Positions 44,698 to 54,500 of a DNA stretch of 64,000 nt are shown here, one piece after another. Origin of the DNA: Bacteroidales bacterium UBA1714 (GTDB lineage: Bacteria > Bacteroidota > Bacteroidia > Bacteroidales > Paludibacteraceae); assembly GCA_002317295.1 (NCBI GenBank), contig DCIY01000007.1, forward strand, positions 32,054 to 96,053. The letters run 5' to 3'. Below the pieces are notes generated by a model that saw only the letters and a list, made by a program, of their open reading frames with translations, did not search any database and was not told the DNA's origin. Position 1 is the first letter of the stretch, and every line of letters begins with the position of its first letter. The position numbers and the translations under genes were made by a program.

Positions 44698-46803
44698 TTA
44701 TTTCAGTTTTTCCTCCAAGAAACGAAGGATACGCTCGTGTACATGGCGATAATTGCTGCGCTGACGCAGGAAGTGATTATCATCCGGATAAATCTGCATA
44801 TCAAACTGCTTACCCGCCCGAACCAGAGCTTCCACCATTAACCATGTGTTTTGAGCATGCACATTATCATCACTCAAGCCATGGATAAGGAGTAAATCAC
44901 CGGTGAGGGAGTTAGCCTTATTGAGCAACGAGGCCTGGTCATAACCAAAGATGTTCACTTGCGGACGTTGCATAAAGCGCTCTGTATACCCGCTATCATA
45001 CAACCGCCAATCGGTAACAGGAGCCACGGCGACTCCACATCGAATTAAAGGATCGGAGGTTGATCGGGAAGTCAGGGATGCCTGTTCTTCCAAAGTACGA
45101 ATCGTCTGATATCCGCCGTATGACCAGCCCACCATGGCAATTCGGTGTGCATCCACATAGGGTTGTTGCGCCATATACTGTGCAACATCCACCTGATCTT
45201 CCGCTTCCAAAGCACCTAAATTCATGTAGGTTTTATTGCGCCATTCTCGTCCTCGGCCATCTGTTCCACGGGGATCGGCACACACCACAATATAGCCTAT
45301 GGATGCGAGATAGTGGCCAAAACGTTTACGCCAAATATCCAGCACCCGCTGACTGGCTGGTCCTGAATACTGCATCAGCACCACGGGATAGGTTTTGGAG
45401 GGCGAAAAATCGGTGGGAACGATCTGATATGCATGGAGTGTATCTTTTCGTTGGGTAGGAATGTCAAAAAATTGTTTATTGGGTAATCCGCTGGCTTGCC
45501 ATTCGGCTAAAACTTCTGCATTATCTTCCAATACGCGAATGGGTGTCAGTATCTCGTTTTTCACATTCATCAGTGTGTAACGATTGGGGGTTTCCAGTGA
45601 TTCATAGCACAATATTGCCTGTAAACCATCCTCGCTAATGCGCAACGAAGCCGTTCCTTGGGTCTGAGACAGGGGAGTGATAGTTCCCCGTTTGAGGGAT
45701 AACGCATATACTCGACGTGTCATAGGTGTAGGTGCCGCCTGAAAATACAGGTATCCTGTTTTGGCATTATACCCATAAAAAGCGGTTACATCCATGGATG
45801 CAGGAGTCAAGCATTGACGCTCACTACCATCGGCATTCATCCAATATAAACGGCGATAGCCATCTTTTTCGCTCAAGGCTATAAACCGATTATCTTCCAG
45901 CCATTGCCATTGATCCACCAATTCATAATCGATATAGTAACGATTAGACTGTTCTCGGTACAGGGGTTTGGAAATGGTCGATTTGGGATTGCACACCAGC
46001 AATTCCATTTTATTCTGATCCCGATTGATTTTTTGTACAACCAGTTCGGCGGGAGTTGGTTCTGCAGACGAAGACTTGGCTGGCAATTCGTTAGTCCACC
46101 AAAGGCGAGGAATATACCAATCTTCCGTTTGCCCCAATTGCATTGTTTTAATGGATTTGTAGTAGAAGTCATATACACACACCGACGCCTGGGCATTATG
46201 TTCACCTGCTTTGGGATAACGAAGATAGTCTGAGGCAGGATATTTTTTTGTCCACAAATCCAACGAATCGGCGGGCAACATCTGTTGCCACTCAAACGTA
46301 GGAACCTGTGTTTCGTCCAAACGTAAAAAAGCCAATTGCTTGGAATCAGGAGAGAACGCAAACACATGGGTAACGCCAAATTCCTCCTCGTATAACCAAT
46401 CCGTAATCCCCTGGTAGACATCCGTCTCGGGTTCGGTCTGCGTAATGGCCACTTCGGTTGCGAAATCCACTTTGTAGACATACAGGTCGCGACCTTTGGC
46501 ATAAACGACATACTTACCATTGGGAGACAGGACTGCATCCCGAACGGGTCCATTGGAGACCGGTATTTCTTTTTGTTTGGTATAATCCCACAAATAATAC
46601 TCCGCCGTAAACGAATGGCGAAACAGAGTTTGCGCATTGCGATAGCGCAAGGAATAGCGCGATGTCTGAGGATTGAGGATGGAGTCCTGTTGTTCGATGG
46701 ATAGTTTTTTTGCCGCAAAACGGTTGGTTAACACATCCTCCAGTACATCGGCACTCAACCCGATAGGGAGTATCAAAAAGAATATCAAAAAGATTTTTTT
46801 CAT
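44698..46803 (-). CDS. S9-family dipeptidyl peptidase (DPP IV-like)
   Basis: The protein (701 residues from ATG 46803) has a signal peptide (MKKIFLIFFLILPIGLSADV), an N-terminal beta-propeller of DPP IV type (FSPDSKQLAFLRLDETQVPTF) and a C-terminal alpha/beta hydrolase with nucleophile GWSYGGYQ, Asp in GLSDDNVH and His in DDNHFL. DEEFGV-like YEEEFGV carries the Glu pair that binds the substrate amino terminus in DPP IV. It should remove dipeptides from peptides in the periplasm. The frame opens at 46902, but the later start matches the signal peptide and overlaps the permease by four bases. Confidence 0.92.
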   Translation of the reverse strand: MKKIFLIFFLILPIGLSADVLEDVLTNRFAAKKLSIEQQDSILNPQTSRYSLRYRNAQTLFRHSFTAEYYLWDYTKQKEIPVSNGPVRDAVLSPNGKYVVYAKGRDLYVYKVDFATEVAITQTEPETDVYQGITDWLYEEEFGVTHVFAFSPDSKQLAFLRLDETQVPTFEWQQMLPADSLDLWTKKYPASDYLRYPKAGEHNAQASVCVYDFYYKSIKTMQLGQTEDWYIPRLWWTNELPAKSSSAEPTPAELVVQKINRDQNKMELLVCNPKSTISKPLYREQSNRYYIDYELVDQWQWLEDNRFIALSEKDGYRRLYWMNADGSERQCLTPASMDVTAFYGYNAKTGYLYFQAAPTPMTRRVYALSLKRGTITPLSQTQGTASLRISEDGLQAILCYESLETPNRYTLMNVKNEILTPIRVLEDNAEVLAEWQASGLPNKQFFDIPTQRKDTLHAYQIVPTDFSPSKTYPVVLMQYSGPASQRVLDIWRKRFGHYLASIGYIVVCADPRGTDGRGREWRNKTYMNLGALEAEDQVDVAQYMAQQPYVDAHRIAMVGWSYGGYQTIRTLEEQASLTSRSTSDPLIRCGVAVAPVTDWRLYDSGYTERFMQRPQVNIFGYDQASLLNKANSLTGDLLLIHGLSDDNVHAQNTWLMVEALVRAGKQFDMQIYPDDNHFLRQRSNYRHVHERILRFLEEKLK

Positions 46804-47756
46804 TTTCGCAAAATAATATATATTACTACCGGAGCCGCCAATAAGGCACTCATGGTAGAAATGGGCAAGGGGTACGTAAACAGCGAACATACGATGTCGC
46901 ATACGACCAACATATTGGCCCCTATTAAGGCAGCAACGGGTACAACGATTCGATGATCGGAGGTACGCATCAAACCGCGGCTCAAATGCGGGACAGCCAC
47001 GCCTATAAACGCTATCGGTCCACAGAAAGCGGTTATGCCACCTGATAATAAGCAGGTCACTCCTATTATGGCACGTCGGACACGTTCCACCGGAATCCCC
47101 AAGTTTCTGGCATAATCTTCTCCCAAAAGAAGACCATTGAGCGGTTTAACCAATCCAATGATTCCAACCACACCAACAAGTACCACAGCCAACATCACCC
47201 ACCATTCATTCCAGCCCACACTGGCCACACTGCCAAAGGTCCATACAATAAAAAGCTTGAGCGCATCGGGGTTGGCAAAATTCTGAATCAGACTGATGAA
47301 TGCTCCCGCAATCGAGCCTATCATCATGCCAATAATCAGTAACGTAATATTATTGCGTACACGGCGCGCAAATATCAAAACAATAGACATTACCGCCAAA
47401 GCACCCAAAATGGCCGCAAACGCCATAGAATAGCGCGAGGCGAGCCAAGAAACACCCATACCACCTATCATGGTGATGATAGCCACTCCCAAACCCGCTC
47501 CGGAACTCACACCGAGGATATAGGGACCCGCCAACGGATTACGAAACAGAGTCTGCATGAGTACCCCCGCCATACTGAGCGAAGCACCTGCCAAGATTGC
47601 CGTCAGCAATTTGGGAATACGCAAATCCCATAGTATCTTCATGGCCAAATCCGAAGGTTGCTGCCATAAAGGTAACAGGGCGGAGAGCAAATCCAGCATA
47701 CTGAGTAGTAACAGCAAGACCACCAAAAGAGCCAAAAAGAAGGATGGACACTTCAT
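46800..47756 (-). CDS. FecCD-family iron/cobalamin ABC transporter permease
   Basis: The 318-residue membrane protein has about nine to ten helices and the BtuC/FecCD features: RIPKLLTAILAGASLSMAGVLMQTLFRNPLAGPYILGVSSGA-type region (about 45-90), with GAGLGVAI, and the coupling helix area GEDYARNLGIPVERVR. Cognate ATPase and substrate-binding genes are absent from the neighbourhood; the gene sits alone between a GH18 lipoprotein (one-base overlap) and the S9 peptidase (four-base overlap). Substrate is unclear: heme, siderophore or B12 are possible. Confidence 0.9.
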   Translation of the reverse strand: MKCPSFFLALLVVLLLLLSMLDLLSALLPLWQQPSDLAMKILWDLRIPKLLTAILAGASLSMAGVLMQTLFRNPLAGPYILGVSSGAGLGVAIITMIGGMGVSWLASRYSMAFAAILGALAVMSIVLIFARRVRNNITLLIIGMMIGSIAGAFISLIQNFANPDALKLFIVWTFGSVASVGWNEWWVMLAVVLVGVVGIIGLVKPLNGLLLGEDYARNLGIPVERVRRAIIGVTCLLSGGITAFCGPIAFIGVAVPHLSRGLMRTSDHRIVVPVAALIGANMLVVCDIVCSLFTYPLPISTMSALLAAPVVIYIILRK

Positions 47757-49096
47757 TATTTAGGTTGTTCTGGGATATATACAGGTTCGGTCGTAATCGT
47801 TGTACTATCGGACAAATGGATGATATAATACTGCCATGTTTGGCGCTCGGTTTTCATACCGTTCCAACATGCCTGTGTCAAAGTTTTCTTGCCATCATCA
47901 CCTCCTTGAGACCACCACATCAGACCACGCATTCCTTTAGAGATAGCCCAATTCGCTTTATATGCAATCGACTGAGCATCGTCATAAGAACAAATCATGG
48001 AACCACTCTTATCCACCACATAGGGCACTTGCCACAGATTATGGTATTTGCGCGTCCACTTACCACTGGACAAATTGTTCTGAATGATATAATAATCGTA
48101 TACCTCTGGTTTAGAATCGAACGAGACACGGCCGTAAAAAGGAATACCTAAGACCATCTTATTCATGGGGAAGCCAATGGCATTAAATGCTTGCCAAGTA
48201 CGCAGGATATCCCAATCGGCTGCGGTACAATACATAGCACTGTGCGGATGGCTGCCACTACCCAAATCATAGGTCATCACATTGATCCAATCCACATAAG
48301 GTTCAACTGCTTTGTTATCCACAAATTGCCAACCTCCTGTTATTTTTCGTTTATCCTTTGGATAACCCGCATAAGTAAGCAGATATTCACCTGCCGGCAG
48401 CGTATCACGCAAGGTTTTCATCAGTTTGACATGATTTTCGGTATCCACAGCCGGATCGCACGCATGGTTGGACCAACTTAATCCCGGCAATTCCCAATCG
48501 ATATCAATACCATCCAAGTTCCACTTTTTACAGAACTCTTTGCAGTCATGTGCAAAGTGCGACATTTGTTCCTGGCTCTTGGCCATGGCGCTAAAACCAC
48601 CCTGTTGAGAGTTCTCATCGGTATTTTCCACCACATGAGAGAAAGACAGCTGAATCTTCAAATCCGGATTTTTCTGTTTAAGAGCCACCACTTTCTTGAA
48701 TAAATTCCAGGAACTGGTTCCTCCCGACAAATCGAACTTTTGGTAAACGCTATCCACCACATATAACTCCGCAAAAGCAAAGCAGATATGGGTGACATAT
48801 TTGTACAGTCCCAACACTTTGTTTTGATCACAATACCAATCCACGTAAGAGCAAACCACACGATCGTTTGTTAAATTAATCACGCTATCAAACGTGACGG
48901 TATCAATACGAACCGTATCAATGGTCGGAATGATAGGGATGGTATCATGTTTGGTGGTATCTTGTTTGGTCGTGTCTTGCTTAGTGGTATCCGACCCAGG
49001 TTGTGGATCTTCCGGTGGATTGACCGGTTTGGGTTTACAAGCCATCACCATCACGGTGATTACGGACAAAATCCATAGAATATGTTGTTTAGTCAT
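47756..49096 (-). CDS. Glycoside hydrolase family 18 lipoprotein
   Basis: The 446-residue protein has a lipobox (MVMAC, Cys20), a Thr/Asp/Lys-rich linker with three near-identical DTTKQ units and a GH18 barrel. The catalytic motif is intact: LDGIDIDWELPG (DxxDxDxE), followed by WINVMTYDLGSG and a late WWSQGGDDG. It should cut chitin-like or N-glycan chitobiose cores, on the cell surface or in the periplasm. Position next to surface-protein genes and a sugar permease suggests glycan use. The exact substrate cannot be predicted. Confidence 0.92.
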   Translation of the reverse strand: MTKQHILWILSVITVMVMACKPKPVNPPEDPQPGSDTTKQDTTKQDTTKHDTIPIIPTIDTVRIDTVTFDSVINLTNDRVVCSYVDWYCDQNKVLGLYKYVTHICFAFAELYVVDSVYQKFDLSGGTSSWNLFKKVVALKQKNPDLKIQLSFSHVVENTDENSQQGGFSAMAKSQEQMSHFAHDCKEFCKKWNLDGIDIDWELPGLSWSNHACDPAVDTENHVKLMKTLRDTLPAGEYLLTYAGYPKDKRKITGGWQFVDNKAVEPYVDWINVMTYDLGSGSHPHSAMYCTAADWDILRTWQAFNAIGFPMNKMVLGIPFYGRVSFDSKPEVYDYYIIQNNLSSGKWTRKYHNLWQVPYVVDKSGSMICSYDDAQSIAYKANWAISKGMRGLMWWSQGGDDGKKTLTQACWNGMKTERQTWQYYIIHLSDSTTITTEPVYIPEQPK

Positions 49097-49128
49097 AACA
49101 AAAAGAGTGTATTATTATTTGTGTGTAT

Positions 49129-50685
49129 TCAGTCTTTTATTTTTTGTCCCAGCAAGTCATATTGACCCGCAGGTGATGTGATAAACATCCGAGAGCCATT
49201 AAAGATTTTCTGCGTAGTGGTTTTAGAATCGTAGGTCATGGGAAGTGCAGTGGTTTGAACCACGTGCAAAGAACAGGTATCTTTTTTTCCATCAACCGAA
49301 GCAATAATCAATGCGTCACACAAACTTTTACCTACTACCTTGCATATACGATCCTCTTTCAAAAGGGTAATCATACGTGATTTATCGGTTCGCCAACTCA
49401 CTTCGGTAGTAGCCCGTTGTGGCAACACAGTCGCTGTTAACGTGGCGGTATCTCCCAAAGCAATGGTTATTTCTTTGGGATCAACTGCAATGGATTCTGC
49501 TCCATATTGAGGGGCTCCATTGGACACATACCAACCACCAAAACCTACTCCATTGGCAAATCCGTGTACGTGCACAATCTGGTCACTCACCCGAATGAGG
49601 GTAAATGCAATCTGAGCATCCGCAGAAAGCGATGCAGATTGGGTATGCAAAGTAGGATGATTGAGTGCCGAAATATCTTTAATCACAAACCCACCCCGTT
49701 TACCATTGGCGGTTAACTGCAGACGATGTCTATCCATCATAAATGTCAGTGTGTCATTGGTCACAGAGTCTGTGGAAGCAGGAAAAGAATCCAAAGGCGT
49801 CACATAAAACGGCGAGAAAGTCGTTTTATATTCTGCAATCGCATCCCAATTGATGGCCGGAGCGTCTGCTATTTGAGACTTTTTGACGCAATCACCTGTA
49901 GACATGTAGCAACAGCGGTCCCGTACAAATTCATTGTACGTACCGACATCGTTGATGGTCCATGTAGCTACGCGCAAACCGGCATTGTAAAAACGTTTAA
50001 CCGTATGTACATCCCAATTGGTATAACTGATATCAATACTGGGTTCGATGCCATATTGCTGACACCAATCAATATCACTATCCGTCATCAGATGGCTCAT
50101 ATACAAGCGTTGACAGGTGAGAGATGGATAATTCTGTCTTACATACAAAATGGCATTCTCATCAAACGAAATAATGTAAGCACTTGAATCCAGATGGTGA
50201 TTTTGAAGCATGGTGAACAATTTTGGGAAGCCTGTCATATTGCTTCCATTCAAGCCCTTTGCCGACTTTAGTTCGATCACTGGAAACACAGCCGAATCCT
50301 CGCACAATTGCAGATATTCCTCCAAAGTACAAATGGTACCGGTATAGGTTATTTTGGATGCTTCACCGGCGACGCTGCGTGTTTGGGTGAGTGTCAGTGC
50401 CTTCAATTCGGCCAAGGTATAATCTCCTATCACCACATTTTGACCATAGTTATTGAGTTTGGAGTCGTGGCATAGGACATACTCATTATCCTTGGTCACC
50501 TGAACATCGCACTCCAAGCCATCGCAACCATAATAAGAAATACCATTGCGGAATGCTTCTATGGTATTCTCAACGCCTCGATCACTACCACGGTGACCTA
50601 CTAATAAAGCTTTCCATGCCGCCGTATGGGTCCATGGTAAACTGGCAATAATCAAAATCAAAAGAATGTGTTTTGTGTGTGTCAT
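49129..50685 (-). CDS. Secreted glycerophosphodiester phosphodiesterase with Ig-like domain and C-terminal motif
   Basis: The 518-residue protein has a signal peptide (ILLILIIASLPWTHTAA), a GDPD domain (about 28-275) with VGHRGSDRGVENTIEAF, GLECDVQVTKD and LCHDSKLNN (catalytic His pair and metal ligands), a middle beta-rich domain (about 290-400), a Big_2-like Ig domain (IALGDTATLTATVLPQRATT, about 405-480) and a final motif QKIFNGSRMFITSPAGQYD then LLGQKIKD. The enzyme would release glycerol-3-phosphate from deacylated phospholipids or teichoic-like polymers. The end matches that of the 3691-residue protein, so it may be a T9SS-type sorting signal. Confidence 0.88.
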   Translation of the reverse strand: MTHTKHILLILIIASLPWTHTAAWKALLVGHRGSDRGVENTIEAFRNGISYYGCDGLECDVQVTKDNEYVLCHDSKLNNYGQNVVIGDYTLAELKALTLTQTRSVAGEASKITYTGTICTLEEYLQLCEDSAVFPVIELKSAKGLNGSNMTGFPKLFTMLQNHHLDSSAYIISFDENAILYVRQNYPSLTCQRLYMSHLMTDSDIDWCQQYGIEPSIDISYTNWDVHTVKRFYNAGLRVATWTINDVGTYNEFVRDRCCYMSTGDCVKKSQIADAPAINWDAIAEYKTTFSPFYVTPLDSFPASTDSVTNDTLTFMMDRHRLQLTANGKRGGFVIKDISALNHPTLHTQSASLSADAQIAFTLIRVSDQIVHVHGFANGVGFGGWYVSNGAPQYGAESIAVDPKEITIALGDTATLTATVLPQRATTEVSWRTDKSRMITLLKEDRICKVVGKSLCDALIIASVDGKKDTCSLHVVQTTALPMTYDSKTTTQKIFNGSRMFITSPAGQYDLLGQKIKD

Positions 50686-50693
50686 AATATTTT

Positions 50694-51512
50694 TTAATAT
50701 TGTTCGTTATTATTTGGAAAAGAACGATCCGAAACCGCTTGTATATATGCTTGTACCGCCGATACCACTTCGTTGCCTAATTCGGCAAAATGGCGTAAGA
50801 ACTTGGGCTTAAAGCCCTGAGTGAGGCCCAACATGTCATGCAGGACCAATACCTGACCATCAGTTTGGTTTCCCGCTCCGATACCAATGACCGGACAAGA
50901 AACGGCTTGAGTGACGCGCTGAGCGAGTGCTGCAGGAATCTTTTCCAACACAATCGCATAACAGCCTGCCTCGTCCAATAACTGTGCATCATGCATCAGT
51001 TTATCCGCTTCCGCCTCTTCTTTGGCTCGCAAGCCATAACCGCCCAATTGGTTGACACTTTGAGGGGTCAATCCCAGGTGACCACAAACCGGTATACCTG
51101 CTTGAATCAAATGGCGTATGATCGGAAGAATCTCTTCTCCGCCCTCCAATTTGACTGCATCGCACCCTGATTCCTTCATGATACGGACCGCATTACGCAC
51201 CGCATCTTCCTCGCTAATCTGGTAACTACCAAAGGGCATATCACAAACCACCAGCGCATGATGAGCAGCTTTGACCACTCCTTGGGTTAAAAAAATCATG
51301 GCATCCACCGTGATGGGCAAAGTGAAACTGTTGCCGCTGACCACATTGGAAGCACTGTCACCCACCAAAATCATATCGATGCCCGCCTCATCTACCAATC
51401 GAGCTAAGGTATAATCATAACTCGTAATCATCGAGATGGGCTCTCCCGCCTGCTTTTTGGCGCGCAGGCGGGAGGTTGTCATTTTTTGAGTTTGTTCTAT
51501 ATGTACACTCAT
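50694..51512 (-). CDS. panB: 3-methyl-2-oxobutanoate hydroxymethyltransferase
   Basis: PanB adds a hydroxymethyl group from methylene-tetrahydrofolate to 2-oxoisovalerate, the first committed step to pantothenate and coenzyme A. The 272-residue protein has MITSYDYTLARLVDEAGIDM, ILVGDSASNVVSG (metal-binding Asp), KLEGG, CGHLGLTPQSVNQ and VIGIGAGNQTDGQVLVLHDMLG. Length is standard. It is an odd cytoplasmic metabolic gene inserted between a giant surface-protein gene (11 bp) and the secreted GDPD gene (8 bp). Confidence 0.97.
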   Translation of the reverse strand: MSVHIEQTQKMTTSRLRAKKQAGEPISMITSYDYTLARLVDEAGIDMILVGDSASNVVSGNSFTLPITVDAMIFLTQGVVKAAHHALVVCDMPFGSYQISEEDAVRNAVRIMKESGCDAVKLEGGEEILPIIRHLIQAGIPVCGHLGLTPQSVNQLGGYGLRAKEEAEADKLMHDAQLLDEAGCYAIVLEKIPAALAQRVTQAVSCPVIGIGAGNQTDGQVLVLHDMLGLTQGFKPKFLRHFAELGNEVVSAVQAYIQAVSDRSFPNNNEQY

Positions 51513-51523
51513 TATCTTTTAAT

Positions 51524-54500
51524 TTAAAAAACTCTTTGTCCTGTAGGATCATACCACTTATCATCCATAATGATATAGAGGTGATCCTGATAAATAACCT
51601 TGGTAGCTCCGGTACTTGGATCTGCGTAGATGTCAATTAATCCAGTGCCTTCCAATACCGTAACTTGCAAAGTCTTGATATCTCCACAAGATGTGACAAC
51701 GGATAAGGTATAATCACCACTCTCAGCACCCGCTTTGATGCGTTGGATACCATTATACAGGTATGGCAATTCGTTCACCATGATGGTATCATAAGCCATT
51801 CCCTGAGCATTGATTGCCAGTGCATGTACATAAACCGTACTATCACAATGGTAAGAAGACTGCATTGGGAAGGTGTAGAATCCAGGTTGCGTAACGAAAT
51901 GTGTATCATCTACCCAAACCGTATCTCCCTCGCACAGGGCAATGCGAATATGTTCTTTATATTCACTTTGCGACGAGAAGAACAGGTAATACGTAACGAT
52001 ACTGTCGCAACCTGTTACCATGGAACTCAATGTATCTCGAACCACCGCATTGGTGTAATAGGTCTTGCCCAATAAGGTGTAAGAAGTACCACGACATGCG
52101 TAGAGATTTACCTTGGTACGTTGTACTGGAAGGACAGTCAAATCCAAATAAACGATGCTGTCGCAACCATTGGCAGCCGTGAGTACACGACGATAGGTTC
52201 CCGATGCCGTTACATGCAGGTTATAACCATGCTCGGTATAGGTATCACCTTCACATATTTCATCACTGAAATGTGTTTGTGCATTGGCCTTCACCAAAAT
52301 CGACAACGTCACTACAGAATCCATCGTAGCAGAAATACGGGTATACTCATGCAGACCCGGTGTCAAATCGGCAGTGGTCAGTTTGAAACCATGGCTTTCG
52401 TATTCACTACCCTCGCACAACGTATCGGTATAAGCAAACATCTGCGTGGCATTCAAATCCAGACTATCTACCATCAGGTAGTTATCACCATTGCTGATTG
52501 TGGATTCCGCATAGAAGGCGATACGTATTCTCTTACCAGCGTATTGCGAGAAATTCAGCACCTTACGCACCGGATTATAAGGCAGGGAAGCAAATGTACC
52601 TTCGGTACGAATGGCAGCACTGTCGGACCATACGTAACTATTGGCTTTCGTCCATGTAACACCATTGTCGGTAGAAACGACTACCGTAAACTGATCATCC
52701 GGAGCCGATGCTGCCGGGTTGTTACCACTAAACTTAGCAGCCGATACATCAAATGCAAAGAGCAAAGCCTGACCCTTGTTGGGTGTTAAATCTATACTTG
52801 GAGAAATCGCCCAAGAAGCACAGGAAGTACCATAGCAATTCACACGTATATGCTTGGACGTCATTCCCTTAGCAGCTGAAGCCACATTCCAGGATCCACT
52901 ATAACTCGATACGGTTTCTCCGGTCAACGGATTTTGACGTCCTGCATAGACTTCGGATATTGGAATAGAACGAACTGACTTCCATTCGCTACTGAAGTTA
53001 GACTCTTCAAAATCTTCCTGATAACGAACACCCTTCAAGGTAGAGAAGGATACGGCACGTGACCAGGATGATTCATCATTGGCTGAGCACATCTGACGAA
53101 TACGCAGATAGTAGTTAGTAGATGGAGACAGAGCATTCAATCCAAAGACCATCGAATTTATCACTGTATCTGCTTGAACCACCAACGTGAAGGATTTATC
53201 CAAAGCCAATTCGTAGTAAACACGTTTTGTGCTTTCCGCATTCTTAAAGACAAAGTTCACCTTGGCAGAATTCAGCGTTATATTGCTGACCTCCACAGAA
53301 TCGACACCTGCACAGGTAGACGAAACAGCACCTAATGTATCAATAACGATATTGCGGATATGCATATCACAATCCTCCGTACCAGTAGTAGAGGTTACGT
53401 AGAAACCGATTTGTACCGACTGACCTACGTAAGTCGACAAATCCAGATCAAACGACGTGCCATCCGGAGCAATGGACGAATAGAGATAGTCTCCAGCCGT
53501 TTCGCTCCAATGCCATCCCTGTGAAGTAGACCAACGTCCATCGGTTGAAACCAAGACATAGAAATCACGGTTGGCATAACTGGAAGGAGCTGCAGCTTGG
53601 TTATAATGGGTAAAGGCTGCATCAAAGCTTAATACCAATCCTGAGGTAGGATCCACATTGCTCAAGTCAATACGAGGTGAAGCCATCAAATACTCCTTCT
53701 CTGCCCATGTATTGACTTTCACATGCTTTCCTTCAAAACCATATGTATTGGTCGCAGAAGTAACCGTCCAACCACTGGTAGTAGTCTCCAGGGATGTTAA
53801 ACTACCCGTATAGCGCTGCCATTCCTCAGAGAAAGCATCCCATTCCATCGATTCCTCATAGCGCACACCATAAGGAGCATGGATGGCAATCGGTTCGCAC
53901 CAAGCCGAAGTATCACCCTCTTGGCAAATCTTACGGGCATATACATCATACCATTGACTGGCTCGGAATGGATAAGAGAATACAAATACATTCGTCTTAG
54001 ACATTATGGCAGCACTTTCATCCAATACACCACCCTGCTCCGTGAGATAGAGTTGGTAGCCTACAGCATCCGTCACATTATCAGCCGATAAGGTAATCTG
54101 AGCATCATTGAGCGTCAAAATTGCCTGACTGATTCCCGTAACAGTAGAACACTCCACCGTATGGAAGGTAAACGGACCACGCCATTCGGTATAGGTCGAA
54201 TCAGGACATTGGGTACGTGCATACAACTCATAAGCTGTCGATGATTGCAGGCCCTTAATGTACACAATATTCGTATCGGTAATCTGCTTAAGCGATTCAC
54301 GGAACAGACTACCACGCGGAATACAAACGTACTCAATACTGAGTGCATCGGTGATACCGGGACCACGGAGAACCAGCGTCGCCGTGGTATAGGTAGAATC
54401 CAGCAATGTGGCGCGTGTAATCGACGCGCAGGTAGCTCCGGTACTGAGGGTATCTACCACCACATTTTTAATGTGCAGGTTATTATCAGCACCACTCACT

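Noticed and set aside
46804..46902. N-terminal extension of the S9 peptidase
   Set aside because: It overlaps the FecCD permease coding end and would mask the signal peptide that begins at 46803.
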